Made by a program: the position numbers and the translations under genes
In this document: positions 55,196-64,000 of the stretch, in pieces
Position numbering within the stretch: position 1 is the stretch's first letter
Layout of the letters: each line of letters opens with the position of its first letter
DNA from: Branchiostoma floridae
Lineage: Eukaryota > Chordata > Leptocardii > Amphioxiformes > Branchiostomatidae
Length of the DNA: 64,000 nt
Assembly (NCBI RefSeq): GCF_000003815.2
Contig: NC_049982.1
Coordinates: 31,484,119 to 31,548,118 of the forward strand
Reading direction: 5' to 3'
The notes under the pieces: generated by a model
Database searches by the model: none
What the model saw: the letters and a program-made list of their open reading frames with translations, nothing else
Told to the model about the DNA's origin: nothing

Positions 55196-56998
55196 GGAGC
55201 TAGATAGAGGAGTGTGGTTCAACGAATTCGCATGGTGCCCCAACGACCCACTAGAAGGTCAAGGGATAGGTGAGGTGATATACATATATATATATATGAG
55301 TACTTTTAACGATTAAATTTCATCTACATTTGCAGCTTCTAAGTGCGATTTCCAACACGGTTGAAATTTTTCCTGAAAAGGGATGCGCGAGTGGATGCCA
55401 TTCAAATGATCAGGTCAGCATGTCCTTTGACAGGAGGAGACTACTACACCCTTACTACATAGTAATTGTATAATTTTAAATGTCTAGCCAGTCCTTCCAG
55501 TACGTACCTGTATGTTGAAATTTTTCTATGATGCAGGTATTGTTACATGTTCTTATTTGCCAGTCAGTTAAGTATGTAAGTTTTATATGCGATGATGTGA
55601 TGTTTTTTACAAATATCTATCTGACAACCAAGAAAATCAGGTGAGATATATGTGGGCTAAATGTAAATATCAAGGAATCATAAACGACCTATCGCAATTG
55701 AAAGCGTAAATAATCTACTGTACACACCATTAGAGATGAGACTTGTGATGAAGTTGTTTTCCCAGCTGTTTGTGATAGAGACCAGACCTGCACCTTGTTC
55801 TTTACACTTTAACATTGCTGAGGCCCAGTTGACATGCTCTGTCACAAACTTGTAGCAGTACTTGTTGGGGTATCGTTGTGCTGCAATAAATGTTAGTGTG
55901 CTCCATTTCATCTTTTCTCATTCCAGGAAGCCGTATATTAAATCCTGTTCATGTTGTGTTATGATAAAGAAGACTTTAAACAACATCTCAAAAACACATC
56001 TAGAAACGTGGCTGCGTTTATCATCAATAGATGTTAAAACAGTTATTCAAAGTAAAAAAGTTATTCAAAGTTGTTTTGTCTTACATGTATATAACTGAAT
56101 TTGAGTGTCATCAATTATTTTATTCATTGCCAATATTCAGGCAAAATTGATTTCGTCATGTACATGCCATGTCATCGGAGAATGACATCTGAATCTACTT
56201 AGTGTAATGTCTATGCTATTCTGATAAGGTCAAGGTAAAGTCAAAGTTCAGAGGAAAAATAAAACAGACATGTGATCATGTTACAGGAAGACACTTGTCA
56301 TGCCTGGTGCTGATACATTTGTCCAAGTCATCCAGGCTTAGGATACTGAATATGCCTTGAATCTCACCTAAGTAGTATGTTTCTTGCACCTACATCATTG
56401 TGCAATTAAAACTAGGCAAAATCACTTTCTTTGGCATCTGACATCAATAATTATCTGACCTGTAATTTTGTAGACCTCATTTGCATAAGATCCACCTTTG
56501 CCGTCCGCTGCACAATCTTCGGAAGGTCCGTACTTCTTGTAGGTGCTGTGCCCATCAGCAGAGCCAAAACACTGCCCACCATATTGTACGGCAAACACGG
56601 TGAAACCATGAGAACGTGCTACCTGGTAACACTTCTCTATGGCGTTGTCGCGTTTCGTGGGGTCAGTGCCGTCTAGGCGTGCATCTTTCCCCTCGAGCAT
56701 TGGAATGGCGCGGCTTGGAGTGTCCTTCCAACAGCCCAGGCTACTGTACATGTACCCGCAGACATTGCTTCCTATGTGCAGAACGTATGACAGGGCAGAC
56801 ATCACAATTAGCTCTTTGAACCTCACATAGAAAACGCTAAGAAAAATTCTCGTAATTATTAATCATTTGTCTATTGTTTATTTACAATGTGACAAGGGCA
56901 TTACATTGACTCTCAAGCAATCACTGATGTTTGAGAGTCAACACATAAAGACAGAAAACGTACATAGATACTGGGAATATTACACATCACTAAAAATT

Positions 56999-57042
<44 letters not shown>

Positions 57043-58472
57043 CCGGTATCTAAACATTTTTCATAACGATATAAAGAAACAGCCCTGACCAGCTCAAACA
57101 CATTAATTAATACCTGAGTGCATATGTTCAAGGCAACCACATACTAGTACCACATCATTTGGGTTCAATACAATGACAATAAACTTTTAAGTTAAAACGA
57201 TATACATTTGAAAGAATGCATACGCACACTCAAAAATCGTTTTTTTTTTCAGTCTAAAATTCAATTTGAAAGAAAAGTTCCTCCAAGCATGAATAGGCCA
57301 GTATAAAATCACCCACACTAAAACGGACTCATTTGCATAATCGGCCAATTCCACAATTGAATTTCAAAAATGTATTACCAGTATAAGAATTGACTTTCCA
57401 AGAATATTACATTTTTGGATAAAATTTTCTTGAAAAATCCTGATAAAGAAGATATTCCCAACATTTGAAGGAGGGCCATGGGTACACGTTTATATATATT
57501 CGAAGCTAATGTATGCCAAAAGTGTGAACAAAGTCCTGTGCGCTTAGTGTCCTAAGCAGCCCCATACTCACCAGCTGTACATTCCTGTCCAGTCCATCCG
57601 GGAGGACAGGTGCATGTGTGCCCATCGTGACAAGGATCATTGATGCGCTTGTCTGCATTGTTAAATCAACAGTCTTTATCAATACTTGATTATGAATATA
57701 AGGTCCTCATGTCCATTAATTTTCTTCCCAAATAGCACAAGTATCTTTTAATTAGTAAAGAAGGCCTTTGTAGTTATTATGTACAATCACCACTATGCAA
57801 TCATATTATTTTCTCATTAAGAAAGATTCTGTGTTTATTTGCATTATTCATATCATACATTCTTTTCTTTTTCAGTTACAAATGCGACAAGTTTGAGAGT
57901 CCCATCATTGAATGCCGTGGATGTATAAACATTCCTCATTAAGAATACAAGTTTGCTGTTGATTTGCAAAATTAGTAATCTTTTCCCACATCACTTTTTC
58001 GGCTATCTACATATAACAGTTGGGTTCTGCAGTTGAAAACCGCTAGAGGGCCCAAACAGCAGTTGCACTCTGTCCCAAGAGCTAACTACCATTCAACAAT
58101 CACGACCACATCATCATCCAGAACACGAGATATGAACAATGGAAGATCCACGGCAGTGCCGTTGAAAGCCGCTAGGTTGCCCATCACCGAACTTAACCTT
58201 TGCTTTCCTACTAAGGCTTAGGTCACATTTCCAAACCGAGGCCGGGCCGGGATACTTTAAGAAACGAGAAATCAAAATGTATACCTACAAGAATACACAA
58301 ATCATACCCATGAATCTTCTTTCGACATTTTGTGTATTTCAATGTATTTTATGTCATTCTTTTCGCGTCCGAAAGCTGCCTGGCCGGGTCCCGGTTTGGG
58401 AATGTGAACTTAGCCTTACCTACCAAACAACATCAGGATCCGCCCGAGGTTTCTTTATGCTTTTCACACACA

Positions 58473-58534
<62 letters not shown>

Positions 58535-61500
58535 ATATATATATATATAACCTTCTTGGTGAATTAGGAAATCAATTAACGAAATTAATGTATGTACCTG
58601 TCGTTGCTTGAAACGTAGCAGTCGTTGGTTGAATTGTAGGGCCTAAGGTTGTTTTCATAAATGCCGCACTAGCCTGCCCTTCCAAAGGCAATACACGTGA
58701 AATTGGGTAGGAAACATTGGAGCTGCTTTCTTCATCGAACTTCACCATCCTTGATGGGGCGAATGGTGTCATGTTGACAAGAGCCGAGCTTTTGTTGAAA
58801 ACGTAGAAAACTGTCGACCCTGGAACGCTGGAATTCGATAGCTTCGGTCCGATCTCGGCTCCATGTTGGAGAGAATCACTTGCCACCTGCAAAAAGATGA
58901 TAAATACAAGTAGGTAATGCTTCTTTGCTTCTCGTGGACATTTTGTAGCTACAGCAAGAGGACACTAAAACAGATAGGAAAACACGCATCTGACTATTCT
59001 CATTCTTTTGTTCTTATGTTCACTTTTATCCACGGGGTAACCTACACCTAGTCTCTACCAGACTCCGGATCGCTGGAAAATCGTAGAAATGGAACAAATA
59101 GAGAGGAATANNNNNNNNNNNNNNNNNNNNNNNNNNNNNNNNNNNNNNNNNNNNNNNNNNNNNNNNNNNNNNNNNNNNNNNNNNNNNNNNNNNNNNNNNN
59201 NNNNNNNNNNATTTCTCTGGCCGGCTTACTCCTCTATTTGTTCCATTTCTACGATTTTTCCAGCGATCCGGAGTCTGGTAGAGACTAACCTACACCCTTT
59301 GTGATGAAAACCAATTTGATAAGGAAAATCAAGTAGATGGACAGTAGTTTGAATTTCATTTCTTTCAAAATAAAACCACCGTCCGTTTAAATGATATCCC
59401 TGAAAATAGCGTTATAGAACGTAGGCTTTAGTACTTTAATCGATGAACACAGCCCCTTCAATACTTTTAGGATACCCTCTTGCCAGATAAGTGGCGCCAC
59501 CAAGGTTTCTAATCCTAAAAAGGGAAAATACTGACTTACCGTATTTCCAATTTTGATGTAAGCTGACAGAATCACAGCGGAGACAACTGACACAAGCACC
59601 AGGACCCCACAACCCAGAACAATCCAGCAAACCTTGCTGGACTTTGCCTTGTCCCACATTCCCTTGACACCCTTAGGGTTCAATATAAAACAAAGGCCAT
59701 CATTAGCTTTTCTTGGATTTTCTTGGAGTTGCTTTTTGGAGGTGATATACACTATAAAAGACTAATAAAGTCTGTGTGTTCCTAACGACAGCTGAACATC
59801 GTTTGGATTTGTAAGAAATTGGAAAATGCTTCAGCTTATTGCTTTGGAGTAACCTTAGACAGAACTCCATCTCAGGCCTACGTCACATTTCCTGCCCGGG
59901 GCCGGCCGGGCTGTTTACGGAAACGAAAATTTAGATTTTATGCCAATGATGTTGAATTCTCTTTGTGCTTTCATTGTCTGTTATATCGTACTTTTCGTTC
60001 CCGAAACTGTCAAGCCGGGCCCCTTTGAGACAATAGCTTTACAGGAGTATTAATGTGAAGCCTAACTCACATTTCCAAAAAGGGGACCGGCCTTTCGGGA
60101 ACGAAAAGTATGATATAGAAGACACTAAACTACACGAGACGTAAAAAGAATAGTGGTGGGCATTATTCTTGTATATTTTTACCTATAAATTGTATTTTTT
60201 TTCTTTTCACAATTAGCCCGGTCGGACCCGGATTTGGATATGTGACGTTACCCTGAGGCTTGGATCGCATTTCCAAACCGGGTCCCGGCCGGGATGTTTG
60301 CGGAAACGAAAAGTAAAAGTGTTGACCAAGGAATATACACAAATTATGCCAATGACTGATATTGTTTACGTTTTTGTGTTTTGTTGCCTTTTATATCACA
60401 TTTTTCGTTTCCGAAAGCTACCCAGCCGGGCCCCGGGTTGAGAATTGTGACCCAGGCCTAACAGAGAGCATGTCGGGAAACTCAAGGGGAAGGTCTCCTC
60501 TAGTATCAAACTTCCCAGCAACATAACTTTCAGCCGGGGAGCTGACGCTGAAACCTTGAATCTACTGCATTTTACATTATTCATGCTATTCCACAGAAAA
60601 AAATACTGCTCTGTATTGGAAAGCTCTGTTGTTGTGAAAAACAATCTCGAATCAGACTTATGTATGTGGTGTTTTTTTATTGTCTGAGTTCAACTTCATA
60701 GATATTTAGATTCATGATCATTACAACGACGATTCATGTGCTTCTTTTTAAAGATATCTAATTAAAAGATTTGTTTTGTTTATGGGGGGAATTGTAGCAA
60801 TTTAGAACGAAATGTCTTCTAAATCGTAATGTTTTAGCTCTGGTTGTGAGCTGCGAGAAAATGGGCGGCTTTCCCGTTACAATATCCGGAGAAATCATAC
60901 CTCCTTGAAGTATTTTGAGCATTTGTGGATTTATTCTTTCACTGTATCATTGATTGTGGAAATAAATTTGTAATCAGCATAAAAGATTCTATTAAAAATG
61001 TTCTTTAAAAATACAAAATCGCCATGTTTATTCAGAAATACATACATTGTATGTGTAGAAGTCCATTAAATTGGCAGAATTCCATGTTTAAATTTGATCA
61101 TAAATCATGTAAATGAATTTGACATTAACATCTATACATAGTGGTACCCACATTTACAAACTTACAGATGTCACACTTTGCACATGTCATAAGTAGTTAT
61201 ACGAGGGGCGTTCAATAAGTAATAACTCTGACTCATTTCCCATAGCAGGAGATTAATGAAACTTGGCACAGTTATTAGTCTTTCTCTTCATAGAAACCAC
61301 CCAGAGTTGTGCATTTCTCCCATCGTTTGATGCAGCTCTGGCCACCGTTTTTGTAGGACACCCCAGGTTGGTCCTCCAACAGATGCCTCATCAATGGCAG
61401 AAGAGGAACGACCAGGTCTGGGAGCTGTTTACACAGACTTCCGGCCATGTTTGAATTCAGGATGCCAGCGTTTTACAAGGTCATATGATGAGGCATCATC

Positions 61501-63534
61501 ACCATAAGTTTCTTTCATTTCATCAAAAGTCTCCTTTGGTGTGCGTCCTTTCAAATACAAGAACCGGATCACTGCGCGACACTCAATTGGCTTCATTTCA
61601 CACGTGGTCCATTTCGCACCTAACTCAGTTCAAACACCAGTAAATCAGAAACCACAATTAGTTCAGAGCTCTTTTTTGCAACATAAACTATAGAGATATG
61701 ATATGAATCATTACACATGCAAAATTTCATCTAGATCAGACAACTGAAAGTGGGTAAGAGTTATTACTTATTGAACGCCCCTCGTAACTCCCACCATTTA
61801 CCACCACTGAATTATGGAATTATATATTATACATGCAAATGAGACTCTCGTTTGCATTCATTGTCATGTTTGTATCTCACCTATCATGGAAGTCTTCTTG
61901 TTGAAAAACATTAGAATTACAGATTTTTCTCATCAATTATACAAATCCTAATTTGCATGGTTAACGTTTGCATGGCTTTGTGCAAATCTCTGCCTAAACT
62001 GCCTGTTTATCGTATGTCATGGAAATTCGTAGTTCATTTGTGTAGTTATCTTCCTTACAATATTTTACAAAAAAAGAGAAGTTCTACTGCAATACCAAGG
62101 TCACACACTAAGGGGGGGGGTCAAAGTTGACATTGACCTTCGTCTTCCAAACAGCTATCGACATACCAAATCATTACAATACAACGGTAGGTTCAAAAGA
62201 TATGCTGACCAGAAAATATCCGGAAACACAAACAGACACACACACACAAACACGCACAAATACACACACCAAACGCAACACCTCCATTTTTCGTGGAGGT
62301 GAAAAACGGTCAGAATTACGTATATGGTGAAGTTGATTGTCTGATTTCAGCTTCATTAATATTGAGATTCATGATTATTGCAACGGTGAGAGGTACTTTT
62401 TTCACACTTCACATGATATCATGTTAGAAATATCTGTTTTGTGGAGGGTAACTGTATCAAATCATATATACCAAAATGTCTTATAAATCTTAGTGTTTCA
62501 GCGCTGCTTTTTAAGCTGCCACCATTGGGTGGCTTTCCCGTCACAATGTGAAAAAACAATCTTGAATTAGACTTGATTGTCTGAGCTCAGCGTCATAAAT
62601 AAATATTGAGCTTTATGATTATTACAACGTTGAGTCATGTGCTTGTTTTCGAAAAACATAGAGCTCTGAATCATCCAGACTCCATAAATATTCCCGAAGT
62701 AATTATAAATCTGTGTTTTAAGATACCACAATTTTACCAAATGGTAATACCTTTTGAGAGGTACATTACTGATACCAAATTTATCTTATTTGCTTTTGTC
62801 ATTGATACATATTGTTATTATTGTCTGAAAGTACTCCGGTCAAAACATTGTCAAAAATGCCACAAAACTGTAAAAGGGCAGCGACCCCATGTGTCAATGT
62901 GAGCTCGGTAGGTTACCAGACTTATTTCAAACATAAGACATTACGTTATTGTTCATGCCATAATGAATATGAAAAATAGTTAAACCCAACATGATTATAT
63001 CATAGAAAACAGGGAGGTAACGTTATGTTACAAAGAAACTATATCATTTGTTACAAGCTGAAAGGAGAATCACTTTTACAAATTATAATTATGATCATTA
63101 GGACGTCAATTCCATTATTGGTAATGGACTGCTGCGTAAGGTTAACGGTTAATCCTTAACGTTGAATTGCAGAAAATCTTTAGTGCGATACAAGAAATGG
63201 TACTGCATTTTAACTGAAGTTGACTTACCTCTATCTTCTTGGACCGCGTCTTCCTACTGTCCGGACTGTCTTTGGAGTCTTCGTAGATATTCTTACCATG
63301 TGGGTCCACGTCTTCATATTTTCTGTCTGATCCTTCATACATTTCTGACGGTCGTTTCTTTCTACTGTCCGCACTGTCTTTGGAGTCTTGGTAGATACTT
63401 TCACCACTTGGGTCCAAGTCTTCATATTTTCTGTCTGCTCCTTCGTACATTCCTGACGATTGTTTCTTCACTTTGTCTCCCGTGTAATGAGGGTTGGAGG
63501 ACCTTTTTGGTGGCAATGGCGGTGGTACATCCAT
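54224..63534 (-). CDS. Type II transmembrane C-type lectin receptor (3' end missing)
   Basis: Seven exons on the minus strand join in phase: 63534-63229, 59671-59540, 58886-58598, 57652-57572, 56771-56460, 55880-55728 and 54381-54224. Predicted order: cytoplasmic tail 1-102, TM about 116-141, glycosylated stalk to about 242, EGF 243-269, Cys-rich WSC-like module 270-373, and a C-type lectin domain from 374. Type II orientation is inferred because the tail precedes a single TM without a signal peptide and glycosylation sites follow it. The tail carries an SH3-ligand-like PPPLPPKR and tyrosine repeats, which suggests signalling. The exon encoding the end of the CTLD (usually W-N-D and the last two Cys) was not found. 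Introns contain MITEs, microsatellites and a gap. The ATG lies 3 bp after an acceptor-like 'cttgcag', so a 5' UTR intron is likely. Confidence 0.8.
55157..55300. repeat. TA-rich microsatellites
   Basis: (TA)n tracts at about 55157-55196 and 55278-55298 inside a lectin-gene intron. A (AT)n tract at 57001-57040 and a (CA)n-(TA)n tract at 58465-58550 are similar. Confidence 0.9.
55728..55880 (-). CDS. Lectin exon 6: CTLD start
   Basis: Encodes YPNKYCYKFVTEHVNWASA, MLKCKEQGAGLVSITNSWEN and NFITSLISN: the N-terminal CTLD block with the W-x-x-A-x-x-x-C helix and the A-x-L-V-S-I strand. A 51-codon phase 1-1 exon, acceptor 'ttgcag', donor 'AATG|GTGTGT'. Confidence 0.88.
56460..56771 (-). CDS. Lectin exon 5: Cys-rich WSC-like module
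   Basis: A 104-codon phase 1-1 exon containing SSLGCWKDTPSRAIPMLEG, RDNAIEKCYQVARSHGFTVF, AVQYGGQCFGSADGHSTY and SEDCAADGKGG.YANEVYKI. The G-C-x-x-D start and the 'F-A-V-Q-x-G-G-x-C' centre resemble WSC-type carbohydrate-binding modules. I chose the acceptor 'ctgcacatag' at 56772 because its phase fits the EGF exon; a site near 56835 is an alternative. Confidence 0.7.
57572..57652 (-). CDS. Lectin exon 4: short EGF module
   Basis: A 27-codon phase 1-1 exon reading DKRINDPCHDGHTCTCPPGW then TGQECTA, a compact EGF-like module with the C-x-C-x-x-G-W-x-G-x-x-C ending. It is too short to appear as a sizeable open frame; the acceptor is 'aatgcag' and the donor 'GCTG|GTGAGT'. Confidence 0.85.
57660..58204. 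repeat. AT-rich dispersed family, inverted copy
   Basis: Complement of the family seen at 24280-24400: 'aaaccgctagagggccc', 'catccagaacacgagat', 'aagccgctaggttgccc'. Lies in the intron upstream of the EGF exon. Confidence 0.7.
58205..58427. mobile_element. Palindromic MITE, copy 1 of a local family
   Basis: 'aaggcttaggtcacatttcc' and its approximate complement 'gggaatgtgaacttagcctt' bound about 220 bp; inner arms 'ggccgggccgggat' and 'gcctggccgggtcccgg' also pair. Confidence 0.75.
58598..58886 (-). CDS. Lectin exon 3: glycosylated stalk
   Basis: Encodes about 96 residues with four N-glycosylation sequons (NSS, NKS, NMT, NVS) and a Thr/Pro-rich end (TLGPTIQPTTATFQATT), as expected for an extended stalk. 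Phase 0 in (acceptor 'tttgcag'), phase 1 out. No domain match recognised. Confidence 0.8.
59050..59286. mobile_element. Inverted-repeat element interrupted by a 100-N gap
   Basis: 'agtctctaccagactccgga' at 59050 pairs with 'tccggagtctggtagagact' at 59267-59286, with about 58-bp arms. The gap occupies 59111-59210, exactly between the arms, as if the loop could not be assembled. Confidence 0.8.
59540..59671 (-). CDS. Lectin exon 2: transmembrane segment
   Basis: A 44-codon phase 0-0 exon. Basic GVKGMWDKAKSSK precedes the hydrophobic span VCWIVLGCGVLVLVSVVSAV, ending near SAYIK. Positive charges on the tail side support a cytoplasmic N-terminus. Cys residues in the span could be palmitoylated. 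Confidence 0.82.
59873..60462. mobile_element. Three further MITE copies of the 58205 family
   Basis: Copies at about 59873-60030, 60057-60253 and 60254-60462 share the ends 'cacatttcc.aacc' and 'ggcccgg' with the 58205 element. They are nearly adjacent, in the intron between the tail and TM exons. Confidence 0.7.
60640..62690. repeat. Local direct duplications around a mariner insertion
   Basis: 60650-60890 and 62325-62555 share 'ttgtctgag.tcaacttcat', 'gattcatgat.attacaacg', 'aaatgtctt.taaatc' and 'gggtggctttcccgt'-type blocks; a third partial copy starts near 62560. Their frames carry no recognisable coding. Confidence 0.65.
61202..61784 (-). mobile_element. Deletion derivative of a mariner transposon
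   Basis: Termini 'cgaggggcgttcaataagta' and the exact complement 'tacttattgaacgcccctcg' are flanked by TA at 61200-61201 and 61785-61786. Minus-strand pieces encode a mariner helix-turn-helix N-terminus (IECRAVIRFLYLKGRTPKE, YDLVKRWHPEFK) joined directly to the extreme C-terminus (CIKRWEKC..LGG). The catalytic middle is deleted. 583 bp. Confidence 0.88.
63229..63534 (-). CDS. Lectin exon 1: cytoplasmic tail with tyrosine repeats
   Basis: 102 residues starting MDVPPPLPPKRSS, where PPPLPPK fits a class II SH3 ligand. Two near-identical segments of about 36 residues follow (about 27-61 and 63-97), each with MYEG.DRKYED(L/V)DP then IY(Q/E)DSKDS.DSRK. Tyrosines are at 17, 30, 37, 48, 66, 73 and 84. 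YEDL and YEDV resemble SH2-binding or hemITAM half-motifs. Y37 and Y48 are 11 apart as in an ITAM, but position +3 of Y48 is Ser, so it is not canonical. The tail is strongly charged. Confidence 0.82.
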
Positions 63535-64000
63535 TTCTGCAAGATGGCGAATTTTACATGGATTTGTTTATTCATTTGCTCATGAGTGTGATTTGATTAT
63601 ATGGATGACATTCAGGCACTCATCAATTTCTGGTCATTTCCAAAAATGAAATAAAGATTCAACTGTACTTCTGTAGATATTATAAAGCAGCTGCAAAATG
63701 AGAAAATACATATAGATTGCAAACATATCGGAGAACGTACTCTAATGACACAGAATGCCAATGATAATTCTAGGGTAAAAAAGATCAAAGGAACAAAAAT
63801 GAAGAATCTTTTAATCAGTATACCATATTCTGTGTGATCAGAACTTTTTTCAACCGTCACTAACTACTTAGATTCCATAATTTTTGCCAAACTTTTTTTA
63901 TTTGTACGCTCGCGTCAGATTTTGGGTTACCATAGGATGTTATCCATATAACCAAATCATCGTGGCACAACAAACTTTAGCATCAAAATCACAATGGAGA
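63535..64000. other. 5' flank of the lectin gene, nothing recognised
   Basis: The acceptor-like 'cttgcag' on the minus strand directly precedes the start ATG. No promoter element or upstream exon could be identified within the window. Confidence 0.4.

Overview
The window looks like chordate genomic DNA, most probably amphioxus (Branchiostoma). Genes have many small phase-matched exons, extracellular modules are shuffled into multidomain receptors, and introns are packed with degenerate repeats (LINE, SINE, hAT, Tc1/mariner and Penelope-like remnants, MITEs, minisatellites). Two 100-base runs of N mark assembly gaps. The species call is inference from gene style, not from a marker gene.

Layout. 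1-10.5 kb: repeats only (AT-rich dispersed family, a hAT-like insertion, a broken LINE, a 67-bp satellite, a GC-rich TIR element). 10.6-40.7 kb, plus strand: one eleven-exon gene that I assemble into a 1072-residue receptor tyrosine kinase. Domain order is signal peptide, LRR-N cap, 15 LRRs, LRR-C cap, EGF, F-type lectin, Sushi, TM and tyrosine kinase. Its introns hold a 6-kb palindromic foldback element (16.2-22.2 kb), a LINE with a SINE inside it, and several minisatellites. 41-46 kb: repeats, including two minisatellite arrays of one family in opposite orientation. 46.3-48.5 kb, plus strand: a C2-domain gene with a low-complexity acidic/Ser-Thr region, broken by two homopolymer indels. 48.6-54.2 kb: repeats, a gap and a LINE tail. 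54.2-63.5 kb, minus strand: seven exons of a type II transmembrane lectin receptor. It has a tyrosine-repeat cytoplasmic tail with an SH3-ligand-like start, then TM, N-glycosylated stalk, EGF, a Cys-rich WSC-like module and a C-type lectin domain. Its last CTLD exon was not found.

The two receptors are the main biology. Both are mosaics joined at phase-1 introns and both carry carbohydrate-binding-type domains. One has its own tyrosine kinase; the other has a tail with seven tyrosines. This fits lineage-specific surface receptors, perhaps for recognition or immunity, but ligands and any partnership between them are inference. All exon joins come from reading splice sites and phase by eye; no transcript data were available.
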